The notes beneath the pieces are model-generated. The model did not search any database. It was given only the letters and a program-made list of their open reading frames with translations, and was not told the origin of the DNA. The position numbers were made by a program, and so were the translations under genes. A stretch of 64,000 bases of DNA from Nymphaea colorata. Its lineage: Eukaryota > Streptophyta > Magnoliopsida > Nymphaeales > Nymphaeaceae. Location of the stretch: positions 2,358,001 through 2,422,000 of the forward strand of contig NC_045149.1 in NCBI RefSeq assembly GCF_008831285.2, written 5' to 3'. Shown one piece after another: positions 1 to 9,984 of this stretch (its first letter is position 1; each line of letters starts with the position of its first letter).

Positions 1-9
1 ACAGAGGAG

Positions 10-1485
10 ATGGACGCCCTGGCAAAGAACAATACGTGGGAGGTTGTTGATATTCCCAAGGGAACTCACTTAGTTGGTTCCAAGTGGGTGTTTACTGTGA
101 AGTACAAACCTGATGGCACTGTAGAATGCTATAAAGTTCGTCTCGTTGCAAAGGGGTTTAGCCAGAAATATGGGATTGACTATCTTGAGACGTTCGCTCC
201 CGTTGCTAAACTGAAGACAGTAAGGGTCATCTTAGCTCCGGCAGTGCAAAAGAAGTGGGGCATGGACCAACTTGATGTCAAGAACGCCTTCTTGAATGGT
301 CACCTTGAGGAAGAAGTCTATATGAGCATGCCGCCTGGATATGCGCAGAACGGAAAGTGTTGTTATCTTAAGAAAGCATTGTATGGTCTCAAGCAGTCCC
401 CTAGAGCGTGGTTTGAAAGACTAAGGGTTGTGATGAAGACTAATGGATATAAACAGGGAAATGGTGATCACACCCTCTTCATCAAGCAGAGAAATGGTCT
501 GGTGAGCCTTCTACTTGTATATGTTGATGATATGATTGTCACAAGTGATGACGAAGAAGAAAAAAGGAAGATGAAAGAAACGTTAGCTGCTGAATTCGAT
601 CTCAAAGATCTGGGTAAATTGAGGTATTTTTTGGAAATTGAGATCGCACGATCTGAGACTGGACTTGTTATGAGCCAAAGGAAATACACTTTTGATCTTC
701 TAAAAGAGACAGGTAAACTGGGATGCATGCCCTTTCTTACTCCAATGGAGTCTGGCACAAGGATAAGTATCAAAACTGGGACGATCTTGGATGAGGAAGG
801 AAAAGGGAGGTATCAGCGGCTGGTTGGTAAACTCATTTATCTCACTCTTACTTGCCCGGATATTACGTATGCTGTGGGTGTGTTAAGTCAGTTTATGCAT
901 GTCCCTACTGATTGTCATTGGAAAAGTGCTGAAAGAGTATTGGGATACTTAAAGAATGACCCAGGGAAAGGACTGCTCTATACTCGACAAGGTCAACTCA
1001 ACATTGAAGGATACTCTGACGCCGACTGGGCAGGATGCACAGATACTAGAAGGTCTACCACAGGATACTGCATCTTTCTTGGAGGTAACCTGGTGGTATG
1101 GAGAAGTAAAAGACAAGAAGTTTGTTTCAGGTCCAGTGCTGAGGCTGAATACAGGGCGGTTGCTATGGGGGTTACAGAAATGTTATGGCTCAAAATTCTT
1201 TTAGCAGATATTGGGGTGAAAATGGAAGAGAAGATGAGGATGTATTGTGACAACAAGTCGGCTATTAACTTGGCAAACAATCCAGTCCTGCACGACAGAA
1301 CCAAACATGTGGAGATCGATCGCCACTTCATACGGGAACGCATAGATTCAAAGGAGTTGATCCTGCCCTATATGAAGTCTGAAGATCAAGTTGCTGATGT
1401 CTTAACTAAGTCTTTATGTACATCTCAATTTGAGAAAAATGTTAGCAAGCTTGACATGTATGCCAAGCTTGAGGGGGAGTGTTAA
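10..1485 (+). pseudogene. Ty1/copia pol fragment: reverse transcriptase and RNase H
   Basis: This is the C-terminal part of a copia Pol polyprotein; the gag, protease and integrase parts would lie left of the window. The 491-residue frame is open. It opens with the copia RT start (NTWEVVDIPKG, then LVGSKWVFTVKYKPDG), has the catalytic YVDD box near residue 172 ([14 protein letters not shown]), and continues into RNase H ([45 protein letters not shown], and the C-terminal DVLTKSL). The stop codon lies inside the 3' LTR, as is common in copia. It is close in sequence to the RT/RNase H of elements E1 and E2 at 43-49 kb, so it belongs to the same lineage. I cannot tell whether the whole element is intact because its 5' part is not visible. 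Confidence 0.9.
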
Positions 1486-1642
1486 AATAGCTTGTAATGG
1501 GGAACCGGGTCCATATCTGGTTCCTAGGGTTGCGGTGGTGCACCTAGGTTAGAGCTTCCCCGTGGTTTTTTCCTCTTTCTGAGGTTTTTCCACGTATACC
1601 GTGTGTTCCTTTCTTCTTCCTTCCTGCGTTGCGTGTTCTACA
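1480..1642 (+). repeat. 3' LTR of the left-edge copia element
   Basis: It begins TGTTAAAATAG directly after a polypurine tract (GAGGGGGAG, 1471-1479) and ends in TTCTACA, giving about 163 bp with TG...CA ends. It shares short blocks (CGTGGTTTTTTCC, TTTCCACG) with the LTRs of E1, E2 and E3. The sequence right of it reads as pararetrovirus, so the element inserted into or beside the virus copy. Confidence 0.8.
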
Positions 1643-2212
1643 AGTAGCATTAGAAAGACGAACCTTAGCCATAGAGGCCAAAATCCTAGAAGTTCAGAAG
1701 CAGCTTTCATGAACGACAACTTAGCAGTGAAAAGAGCTCTTTCGGTAACAAACACCATCGACCCTCCTTCACTTGCATACACAGAGCCTTCTGACTACTC
1801 ATCAGTTGGAGTTGCAACTTCTGCTTTAATTAAGCAAAACAACACGTTGATTCAGTTGGTCACGCAAGTGATCGACAGCCAAGTGCAGCTAGCAGCAAAG
1901 CTTGCGGAACTCTCTGATCAACTCAAAGCTTCAAGCCCTAAGAAAGATCTATCAGATTCCCTGATAGACGAACTCGGAAAGAAATTCAAAGACCTTTCCA
2001 TCGGCAAACCCGTCGAAAAGAAAGGAAAATTGCACGTTGTTCGAGATCCTTACTCCATTCTCAAAGACGAGAAAAAGAAGATCAAGGATGGACAAACGAC
2101 CGTCAATTAGCTCATCCCAAACCCAGGCCTCACAACCTGAGTTTGAAGACCAAATCCGAGACTACAGTAATAGCCAAAGAAGGCGCCATATCTTCCAAAG
2201 GAGAGTAAATTC
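1643..2212 (+). pseudogene. Pararetrovirus polyprotein, N-terminal region
   Basis: An open frame continues out of the copia LTR to a stop at 2108-2110. It holds a Ser/Thr-rich stretch followed by a helical, probably coiled-coil segment (ALIKQNNTLIQLVTQVIDSQ and onward). Such an N-terminal segment precedes the movement protein in badnavirus-like polyproteins. After about 2060 the continuation is found in the next frame (2037-2212), so a small indel in the A-rich stretch near 2070-2100 broke the frame. The true start codon is uncertain because the copia element cuts the upstream side. The MITE at 2213 interrupts it again. Confidence 0.6.
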
Positions 2213-2628
2213 CTATGTCACACGGACACGGGTACGGGTATCCTATGGGTACGGGTACGGGTACGCGCATACGGCAATTTTCAAAATTTTAGGATACGCG
2301 GATACGGTGAATTTTATATTCTAAAAAAATAAAAAGGATAATAAAATAAAAAAAAACATTAAATTAATCATTCACTCTTACAATCTCATAAGTCATAAGA
2401 AAGAAAGTCTCAGATTCTCAAACAAGACATTGTTCATGACCAATCTTATAAGTCATAAGAAAGAAAGTCTCAAACAAAACAAAGAATGTCGGGTTAGTAA
2501 AGTGGTTCGGATCGGGTCTGACTCAGACCCAATCCAAAACGTATCCTGCCGTGTCCAAGTGTCGGTATCCAGGTGTCGGAGTGTCGACACCGGTACGTGG
2601 CCCATTTTGCCGTGACCGTGTGACATAG
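2213..2628. mobile_element. MITE M1 (416 bp, 8-bp TSD) inserted in the pararetrovirus
   Basis: The ends are perfect 13-bp inverted repeats, CTATGTCACACGG and CCGTGTGACATAG. The insertion is flanked by the 8-bp duplication GTAAATTC (2205-2212 and 2629-2636). Just inside the left end is an array of ACGGGTACGGGTA repeats and the middle is A/T-rich. No coding capacity is seen. Removing the element plus one TSD copy lets the viral frame continue, which confirms the boundaries. The 8-bp duplication points to the hAT superfamily. Related copies lie at 10565-10798 and 32399-32774. Confidence 0.92.
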
Positions 2629-2636
2629 GTAAATTC

Positions 2637-3342
2637 TATTATCCGGCGCAACTATCGCGAAGTCCTTGAAGAACAACTGCTACCAGAACAGCAGTTGAGA
2701 AGGTCCCTACGAGAACGTGCAAACATGGTACCTGCAGAAGTACTCTACTCCGCACGCAGCAATACGGACCAACATCGAGTCTACCAGCACCTATCCGAAG
2801 AGGCAATCTCCTGCCTCGACGATCAACAAGTAGACCGACAATTCATCCAACCGGAAAGCTATCAGGCACTATACAGAAGCAACTTCCGGTTCATACATGT
2901 TGGATTAGCCCAAGTCCGACTACAGATCTTACACAGAAGAGACGAAGGCACTCAAGCCTTGGTAACCTTCCGTGACAACAGGTGGCAAAACGACCAGTCT
3001 ATCTTTGCCACCATGAACGTTGATCTATCCAGAGGAAATCAAATCATATTCATCATCCCGGATACGATCTTAACATTGGGCGACTTCTACCGCCACTTCC
3101 AGATCTCTATCCAAACCAGGGGATACACCAACTAGAGAAATGGAGAGGCGAATTTAATCCTCACCCGAGGGTTAATTGGGAGGCTATCAAACACGCCAAA
3201 CATGACCTTTGCATATCAAATAAATCATGTTACTGACTATTTGACCAGCCATGGCGTAACAGCCCTCCCTGGAAGAAGGCTAGACAACCGTGAAATGCAG
3301 GGCCTAAACTAGCTTATCCGGCCCTCAACAGCGTCCATTCAA
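2637..3342 (+). pseudogene. Pararetrovirus movement protein domain
   Basis: This part of the polyprotein resembles the cell-to-cell movement protein of badnavirus-type viruses: an RFIHVGLAQVRLQILHRR motif, then VTFRDNRW, an ATMNVDLSRGNQI block and IIPDTILTLGDFYRHFQIS. The frame is stopped by TAG codons at 3133-3135 and 3310-3312. The surrounding sequence stays in the same frame and still resembles the family, so these are nonsense substitutions rather than real ends. The coat-protein part follows in the same frame. Confidence 0.85.
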
Positions 3343-4272
3343 ATGCAACCAACACAAATGGAAACAACAAATTTGCTTGACAGACGCATATCCATTCGGT
3401 TCGCCGAATATCAACCTGATCCGGAAAATGACAATGAGCCCCAAATTTCGGAGCATACCATACTAGCTCTCCTCAACGGTGATGAAGAGGAGGAGGAAGA
3501 TGAAATGGCCTATTATCAGTACCTGGCCAATAAACAAGAGGAAGAGAGACAGGTGCCAAAATATGACACCTATGATGATGACTCAGAGCAATTCCTTAAT
3601 CCTTGGGCTACTGAAGGACAGGAACAGGAAAAAGTTTTCATACTAGATGAGTATGATTACCCACAAATGAAGGAACTATCTTCAGTCATCGCGTCTGCAA
3701 CTTCAGGGACCACCACAGCACAGTCCCCCTACAACCCTCCTGCGGATGTCTCCATGAGGATGCCCGGGTACGCCCCGGCAACAGGAAGAAATCCTCCGAT
3801 CAGACCAATGGTAGATCTTCCATCCAGCAGCCGCACCAAATTCAAAGGAGGAATGAATGACGAAATGTGGAACCTGCCCACTGCAGCACAATCAACAGGG
3901 GCACTTTTCGTCATCCCCAAACAGATCGGCCTATTCCATGATGTATTTTCGAGATGGGAATCTATAACCAAGAATTTGGTTTCAGAAAAAGGATTCTCAG
4001 ATGCTAAAGACAAAGCTGAATTCATGGAAAACTTACTCGGAGAAATCGAAAAGCTAATCTGGATCCAGTGGAGGATGCAATACCAAGCCGAGTATGAAGC
4101 CCTGATAGCCACTGCTGATGGCAGAGAAGGCACTCAGAACATTCTATCACAGATGCGCAAAGTCTTCTCCTTAGAAGACCCAACACAGGGATCAACAGTG
4201 ATCCAGGATCAAGCGTATCGAGACTTAAAAAACCATCTTGCAGCAATGTCAAGTATATCATTCAATACATGA
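3343..4272 (+). pseudogene. Pararetrovirus coat-protein region
   Basis: About 310 residues, in frame with the movement-protein region. It opens with a strongly acidic linker (GDEEEEEDEM, DDDSEQ) and a Pro/Ser/Thr-rich segment. A globular part with the look of a caulimovirid capsid follows (FVIPKQIGLFHDVFSRWES, then IQWRMQYQAEYEAL). The apparent stop at 4270-4272 is artificial. The family-like sequence continues in another frame from about 4237 onward, so a small indel lies near 4224-4236, most likely in the A-run at 4227-4232. Confidence 0.8.
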
Positions 4273-4916
4273 ATGATTACCTCAGACTCGCTGCAAAATC
4301 CGAAAGAATGTTCATCAGTGCAGAACTATCAGAGAAATATTGGCTAAAAATGCCAGGAGACTTGGGAAACAGGATCAAGCAAGCCTTTGATGCTAAATAC
4401 CCAGGAGTAACAATAGGACTAACTCCGCGAGTCCTCTTTACATACCAATATCTCGAGCAAGAATGCAAATATGCGGCATTCAAGCGCTCCCTGAAGAATT
4501 TATCCTTCTGTTCACAAATCCCAATTCCCAGATATTACAAGGATACAGAAAGAAAGAGATACGGTATGCATAGGTCGCCAACCTACAAAGGCAAGCCTCA
4601 TCCTACTCATCCAACAATTGAGAAAAGGAAACATTTGTTAAGAAATAAGAAATGCAAATGTTATCTGTGTGGTGATGAAGGCCATTTTGCTCGAGAATGC
4701 CCAAATGATAGGAGAAACATGAAGCGAGCAGCCATCTTTGAGGGTCTAGAATTGCCAGAAGACCATGACATAGTCTCAGTCCAAGAAGGCGATGAACTTA
4801 GTGACGCCATTTATTCTATCTCGGAAAATGAAGACATGGATGAGTCACTAGAACATCAGCTACAGACTCTCAGCATCAATATGCTGGGGGAAGAAGATGG
4901 AGGCTACCGCCCCTAG
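4237..4916 (+). pseudogene. Pararetrovirus capsid C-terminus and CCHC zinc finger
   Basis: It continues the capsid (MNDYLRLAAKSERMF, WLKMPGDLGNRIKQAF) and ends in a basic segment with a retroviral-type zinc knuckle, CYLCGDEGHFAREC, spacing CX2CX4HX4C near residues 135-148 of the 215-residue frame starting at 4269. Such knuckles bind the RNA pregenome. An acidic tail follows. The frame stops with TAG at 4914-4916 and again with TGA near 4956. The cysteine-rich cluster downstream is still in this frame, so both stops look like later damage. Confidence 0.85.
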
Positions 4917-5393
4917 ATCCAATTACCTCCACAACAGATGTCCTGCAGCCATGAATGACAGTTCAATCAACAAGTTGACAATCCAACTTGTATATGTTGC
5001 AGACGACAATCCATAAAAAGGGCAAGAATCAATTGCCCACGATGCTTAATAGTAGCCTGCAACCTCTGCGGCCCCTACTATTTCCAGAAAGCGGTCCCTG
5101 TTGAGCCTATTCGACAGATTGCTGAAAATCCATCATCCTTCCGCAAACTAATTCTGCAACAATCCGAATACATCATATGGTGTGAAGCGGAGATGACACA
5201 CCTCAAAAAGGAAATTCAGTATCTACATGACCAGCTCCTTACCCAGCATCTTACAGCAGACCTTGAAGAACTCTCTCTAAATAAAAGGCAGGGAGAGAAA
5301 GGCAAAGAAATTCTCCTCTCAGAAGAAGAAGGCGATTGTTTCATCTTAAAAAGTGAGGCCGTACACAGCCTCCGGAGGAGTGGGAGGAGGTAG
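4917..5393 (+). pseudogene. Pararetrovirus second cysteine cluster and linker
   Basis: Starting at 4989, in the same frame as the CCHC finger, the translation shows six cysteines with the exact spacing CX2CX11CX2CX4CX2C (CICC, then CPRC, then CNLC). This second cluster lies between the zinc knuckle and the protease in badnaviruses and tungroviruses. It is followed by a helical, charged segment (5193 onward, HLKKEIQYLHDQLLTQHL). The frame ends at 5391-5393 and the protease resumes in another frame, so an indel lies near 5350-5390. Confidence 0.8.
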
Positions 5394-7587
5394 GATTATC
5401 AAAAATCGCCTCTACAACCTCACTGTTGACTTCGAAATTTACGGAGTCAAACCCTTCTCCGTCACAGCCATTCTTGACACTGGTGCAACCACCTGTCGCA
5501 TCATCCAAAACTCAGTCCCAAAGGAGGCTCTGGAAGATAACACTTTCATAGTCCAGTTTACAGGCGTCAACTCCAAACAAAGCGCCAACAAAAAACTGAA
5601 ATATGGAAGAATGAAAGTAGGGGAAAATCAATTCAAAATCCCCTACACGTATGCTTTTCCACTACATCTGGGCGGAGAAATACAAATGATCATCGGATGC
5701 AATTTCATTAGAGCCATGCAAGGAGGCTTGAGAATTGAAGGTGACGTAAACACTCTTTACAAAAATGTCACCATCATCAACACTCAGCAGCAGCAGCAGG
5801 CTGTTATCTCCTCCTTTGCCAAAGAAATCGATGATCTAGAATACATCCAACTCCAAGAGGCAGTCCTCTACACAGAAGGACCAACGCCACAGAATTTCAA
5901 GGTTAAATTCCAGCCACTACTTGATAAGTTAAAAGAAGTTGGATACATTGGGGAAGACCCCCTTCGCCACTGGTCAAAGAATAAAGTCAGCTGCAGGATT
6001 ACATTGAAAAATCCTGACTTTATTATTGAAGACCGACCATTAAAGCACGTTACGCTACAGATGAAGGAATCATTTGCAAAGCATATAGCAGCCTTACTCA
6101 AACTCCAAGTCATCAAACCATCACAGAGTAATAAGCACAGGACAACAGCTATCATCGTCTACTCGGGAACAACTCAGGACCCGAAAACAAATGAAGTAAA
6201 GAAAGGAAAGGAGCGACTGGTCTTTAACTACAAGAGGTTGAATGACAACACTGAGAAAGACCAGTATTCGCTACCAGGGATTAACACCATCATCAGAAAA
6301 GTATCAGGTAGCAAGATCTACTCCAAGTTTGATCTCAAGAGTGGATTTCATCAAGTCATGATGGACCCAGAATCAGTACCCTATACAGCTTTTTGGGTAC
6401 CACAAGGCCTCTTTGAATGGCTAGTCATGCCATTCGGCCTTAAAAACGCACCTGCGGTCTTCCAACGAAAAATGGATGCCTGTTTCAAAGGAACAGAAGA
6501 ATTCATTGCAGTATACATTGATGACATCCTCGTCTTCTCAGATTCCGAGGACTCGCACGCAAAACATTTGCGTGTTCTACTGGAGAGGTGCAGACAACAT
6601 GGGCTTGTCCTTAGCCCAACCAAAATGCAAATTGGGCAACGTAGAATCGAGTTCCTTGGTGCAATCATAGGCCAAGGAAAAATCAACCTACAGCCCAACA
6701 TCATCAAGAAGATTTTAGAGGTTCAGGAAGTCGACTTAACCTCTAAATCCGGTTTAAGATCTTGGTTAGGGATCTTAAATTATGCCCGAACATTTATCCC
6801 TAACCTTGGCAAATTGCTAGCCCCTTTATACAGCAAAACAAGCCCAACTGGAGAGAAACGGCTCAACCACCAAGATTGGAACCTTGTTCGACAAATCAAA
6901 GAACAGGTGGAAAACCTCCCTCCATTATCAATTCCACCACCTGACAGTTTTATGGTCCTAGAAACCGATGGGTGCATGGACGAATGGGGAGGAATTTGCA
7001 AATGGAAGCCGAAGAAACTAGATCCAAGAACAATGGAGCAACCTTGTGCATATGCCAGCGAAAAGTTCAGCCCTCCAAAATCTACAATAGACGCTGAAAT
7101 ATTCGCCATGATGAACAGCCTAGAATCTATCAAGATTTATTATCTTGACCAAAAAGAGTTACTGATCAGAACGGATTGCCAAGCAATTATCAGTTACTTC
7201 AATAAGTCAAACATCAACAAGCCATCAAGAGTGAGATGGGTTGCTTTTGTGGACTACATTACAGGACTAGGCATTAATGTGTTCTTTGAACACATTGACG
7301 GAAAGGACAATGTTTTAGCAGATTCATTATCACGGATGATCACCCTTTTAACAGGCTCGCCACTCAATATCTTTGAGCCTCAGCTTCAGTTACTGACAGT
7401 CTTTGAACAATGTCTACAGGAATGGCAAGACCATCCAGGACCTCCATGCCAACAACAAAAGTTCCACAGCCTGTGCAACCAGATGACCCAATCACTGAAC
7501 GCTACAAAAGCATCCTCAACGAGCTCCATCCAGAAAATCTCAAAGAGGATTGGGAGTTATCCAGGCAACAGAGAAACGAACTGCTAA
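5353..7587 (+). pseudogene. Pararetrovirus protease - reverse transcriptase - RNase H
   Basis: A long intact stretch of 744 residues. Early on there is an aspartic protease with the active-site triad AILDTGATTC (about residues 39-48). The reverse transcriptase follows, with KERLVFNYKRLNDNT, YSKFDLKSGFHQVMM, FGLKNAPAVFQRKMD and the catalytic box AVYIDDILVF (about 387-396). RNase H is last, with ETDGCMDEWGG, ASEKFSPPKSTIDAE and RTDCQAI. All active-site motifs are present in this segment. As part of the polyprotein it depends on upstream frames that are broken. The last ~60 residues overlap a small ORF in another frame (7410-7814). Confidence 0.92.
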
Positions 7588-7814
7588 ATGAACTTTCCAA
7601 ATTAGAAGTCGAGATCCACAATCACGTCCTAATGGATCTCGAATGTATTCAGAGGATACAAGAGTTAAAATGGACTGCGGCTTTTCGGTCATCCACCAAA
7701 CACAACTACTGGCGCTACGTTTGCCAACCTGTCTTACCTCAAATGATGGAGATCGAAGACGTCATCTCCTACGTCAAGGAGATAATAAAAGGGATTCGCA
7801 ACATACGAATCTAA
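7410..7814 (+). CDS. Small pararetrovirus ORF overlapping the polyprotein end, function unknown
   Basis: A 134-residue open frame that starts inside the RNase H end, in a different frame, and runs past it. It is hydrophilic and helical (ERYKSILNELHPENL, RNELLNELSKLEVEIH) with a C-terminal motif HNYWRYV followed by a predicted helix. Tungrovirus-like viruses also carry an ORF downstream of the polyprotein, but I cannot show homology. Its C-terminal third resembles that of the next ORF (NYW motif). I do not recognise a function. The start codon is simply the first ATG. Confidence 0.5.
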   Translation: MSTGMARPSRTSMPTTKVPQPVQPDDPITERYKSILNELHPENLKEDWELSRQQRNELLNELSKLEVEIHNHVLMDLECIQRIQELKWTAAFRSSTKHNYWRYVCQPVLPQMMEIEDVISYVKEIIKGIRNIRI

Positions 7815-8024
7815 TTCTTTATTGGCAGTCGTATGCCACTTGTGTAATTATTAGCCTAACACATTTATTCTTTGTAGATGCTACGCCATCTTGTAAAATC
7901 CTCACCCATTTTCCATCTACAGTAACCTTCTGCGCAGCTTCAGGCGGTGGGAGATGGCTCAAGCCAGAAGACTTTCAGAGCCAGAATTTGAAGGCCCAAA
8001 TTTTATGCAGTCCGGCCCCATGAT

Positions 8025-8492
8025 AGTCAACCGATACAAAAATCTCACCCGACTTCGTCACCAGAAGTCGCAAGATACTGGGGATATCCGGTTGATAAAG
8101 AGTTCATGCTCTCAATTGAACGCTTCAACGAGCTTGGTCAAGATCTGGACCACCTCGAGGAAGCCTTGTGCAACAGAATCGAATCAGACATTCAAAGCCT
8201 CAAAGGATTAACTAAGATTAAGCTGATGATTTGTACAAAATGCTCCACCAGGGACAACTATTGGTCTGATATTAAAGACAGCGTCCGAATCACCTTGGAC
8301 CGATTGAAGACCATTTCACAATACATCATTCAGCTCATGAAGCAATCAAAGAAAATCGATCGAAAGCATGAAGTGGGCCCACAGTATGTAATAATGATCT
8401 GTGTCATCAGCAATGACGTCACTACACATGACGTAAGCAGTGACGCATTAGCTGAATTATTGCTTTTATCCTTTAGCGTCGGCAACACATGA
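8025..8492 (+). CDS. Second small downstream pararetrovirus ORF, function unknown
   Basis: The first ATG is at 8106, but the frame is open further upstream to about 8025 with plausible protein (SPEVARYWGYPVDKEF), so the true start may have been lost. The product is helical (NELGQDLDHLEEALCNRI) and has RDNYWSDIKDSV followed by a helix, echoing HNYWRYV in the preceding ORF. Its 3' part runs into the TGACG promoter boxes at 8414-8445, so the last ~25 codons are doubtful. A partly overlapping frame from 7954 may hold its original N-terminus after a frameshift. Confidence 0.45.
   Translation, partial: SQPIQKSHPTSSPEVARYWGYPVDKEFMLSIERFNELGQDLDHLEEALCNRIESDIQSLKGLTKIKLMICTKCSTRDNYWSDIKDSVRITLDRLKTISQYIIQLMKQSKKIDRKHEVGPQYVIMICVISNDVTTHDVSSDALAELLLLSFSVGNT
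8414..8445 (+). promoter_or_regulatory. as-1-like cluster of three TGACG boxes
   Basis: TGACG occurs at 8414, 8429 and 8441; the first is the palindrome TGACGTCA. Closely spaced TGACG motifs bind plant TGA/bZIP factors and form the as-1 element of caulimovirid promoters. They lie about 180-210 bp upstream of the TATA box, in the expected intergenic region. Confidence 0.7.
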
Positions 8493-8622
8493 GTAGTGTT
8501 GCATGCCTTGTCATTTGTCGTCTTGTGTCGGCAAGCTTCAATTATTGTACTAGTGGCAATCATCCAAGCACCCTGCCTAACCGGTATCCATACCGGCTTG
8601 ACAGGTCGCCAGACTTCGCTGC

Positions 8623-8630
8623 CTATAAAT
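8623..8630 (+). promoter_or_regulatory. Pararetrovirus TATA box
   Basis: CTATAAAT sits downstream of the TGACG cluster and upstream of a pyrimidine-rich leader. A CAATAA poly(A)-like signal follows at 8726-8731, where a terminally redundant pregenome would be processed. Transcription would start near 8655-8660 and run rightward, antisense to APC5. Confidence 0.65.
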
Positions 8631-8819
8631 TCAGCCTTAAGCTGAGCATCCGGGCATCAGAAGTTTATTAGAGTTCTAGCTTTCACTTACTTGTATTCGA
8701 AAGGTTAGAGCACTGCCTCCTCTTTCAATAACAGCTCAGGCTTTTCCTTCATTCTAGTTTGTTGTTACCTCTTTTGTTCCCTATCTTCCGCAGCTCGCAT
8801 TTCTCGCAACGCATTTCTT

Positions 8820-8832
8820 TGGTATCAAAGCC
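8820..8832 (+). other. tRNA-iMet primer-binding site of the pararetrovirus
   Basis: TGGTATCAAAGCC differs by one base from the plant initiator-Met tRNA complement TGGTATCAGAGC. Caulimovirids prime minus-strand DNA here, and by convention it marks position 1 of the circular genome. It lies about 190 bp after the TATA box. The viral sequence fades shortly after it. Confidence 0.75.
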
Positions 8833-8840
8833 TGGTTTGC

Positions 8841-9482
8841 AAGTAAGTGTGGTTTTCCAGTTGCTCTTATTTTCCTCTTGGAGTTTGTGGTGCAAATGAT
8901 TGAATTGGAGGGTAGTCGTACCCATATTGTATGACGGCTAGCTATGACTGTTAGTGTTATGTGCAGACCTCGTGTGGAGGCAATTGGAGGTGTGGGTGCA
9001 CTCGTGAAGTGTACCAACCTCATGAACTAGCCAGTCAGTTTGGAAATGTGTTAATCTAATGATAATAATGAATGATTAAGAGATGAGAGGCCAGTGAGAT
9101 GTGGCTATGTGTTGGGAGACGTCCCGCTTTTGCCACTGGTCTCGCCTATTCGAAGCGCAGGCGGTGCAAGGCCACAGGGTACTGTTGTGTGTTGTGCTTG
9201 GAGCGTTGGGTTCCCGCCTTCCCAATCTGGGTGTCCTAGGGAAGGCTGAGTATCTCTCCTTAGAATTCACACATCCATGGATGAGTGCTCTACCGCTGCA
9301 GCGGATGAAATGGATCCATACTGTTATGGGCCACCACGGAGGTTGTGTCTCGGCTGTAGGCCGCCCATGGTGTGCATGTGCCTGTGTTGCACCCACAGGA
9401 ACTGTGAATTCACTAAAGTTAATGAAAATGTAATGTATATGATTGAATGTATGTGATTGATGTGCATGTGATTGAAATTGGG
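8841..9482 (+). other. Non-coding stretch, probably LTR-retroelement derived
   Basis: No credible gene is seen. The stretch has no long conserved frame and leads directly into the LTR-like repeat units that begin near 9483, so it may be the upstream part of the same long LTR. The junction with the pararetrovirus is not sharp. Confidence 0.35.
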
Positions 9483-9984
9483 TTACTGTGGCCATTGAGT
9501 GGCCCTTACGTGTCGTGCTCTGACACGACATGATGATAAATGATTTTGATATTTGTTCTCTTATTTGAGCCCTATCTAAGAGGGTTTGGTATTTTCCTGG
9601 CTTGTTGCCATACTGCGAAGGCTAAACCTTCAGTTGTTTCTTTTTCAGGTTTTGGCAGACCCGGGGCAGCAGGTTGATCGGATGGCTTCACTCACGTCCT
9701 ACTGGGGAGGTTTTGGGTTTTGTTTTCTTATGTAGTGCCGGCGCGTCTTGGTTTATTTGTATTGATGTCTTGTTTTTGTTAGACATCAATCATACAATTT
9801 GGGGGCATTTTTGTCATACACATAAATGTGATTTTGTATGAAACAAAGTTATTATATAAATGAAAGTTGCCCCATTGTTTTGAATTGCTTGGCTCATCTC
9901 TTTTGAACTGTTGTGTAGTCGCACCTCGATGTTTGATGTTTAGAAAAAAAAAAAAAAGTTTGAGTGTCAAAAGGTCGGGGTGTG
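9483..9984 (+). repeat. LTR-like repeat, unit 1
   Basis: About 500 bp, repeated in tandem just downstream (9985-10530) and again at 19157-19692. Shared landmarks in order are CTGTGGCCAT, ACGACATGATGAT, GAGCCCTA..AAGAGGGTTTG, GGCAGCAGGTTGAT, CTACTGGGGAGGTTTTGGG, a poly(A) run and a terminal GGGGTGTGAT/GACA. The ending is typical of Ty3-type LTRs, but no internal coding region is attached. Confidence 0.55.

Larger units (their letters stand above)
1643..8840 (+). mobile_element. Endogenous pararetrovirus (Caulimoviridae, badnavirus/tungrovirus-like), degenerate
   Basis: This is a nearly genome-length plant pararetrovirus copy. From left to right it has an N-terminal coiled region, movement protein, coat protein, CCHC zinc finger, a second cysteine cluster of spacing CX2CX11CX2CX4CX2C, aspartic protease, reverse transcriptase (YIDD) and RNase H. 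Two small ORFs follow, then an intergenic region with TGACG boxes, a TATA box, a poly(A)-like signal and an initiator-Met tRNA primer site. The second cysteine cluster is characteristic of badnaviruses and tungroviruses, which is why I place it there. No integrase is seen, as expected for this family. The reading frame is broken at several points (see the pieces), so this is a dead fossil copy. It lies on the far side of APC5 exon 18 and on the opposite strand. Confidence 0.9.
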
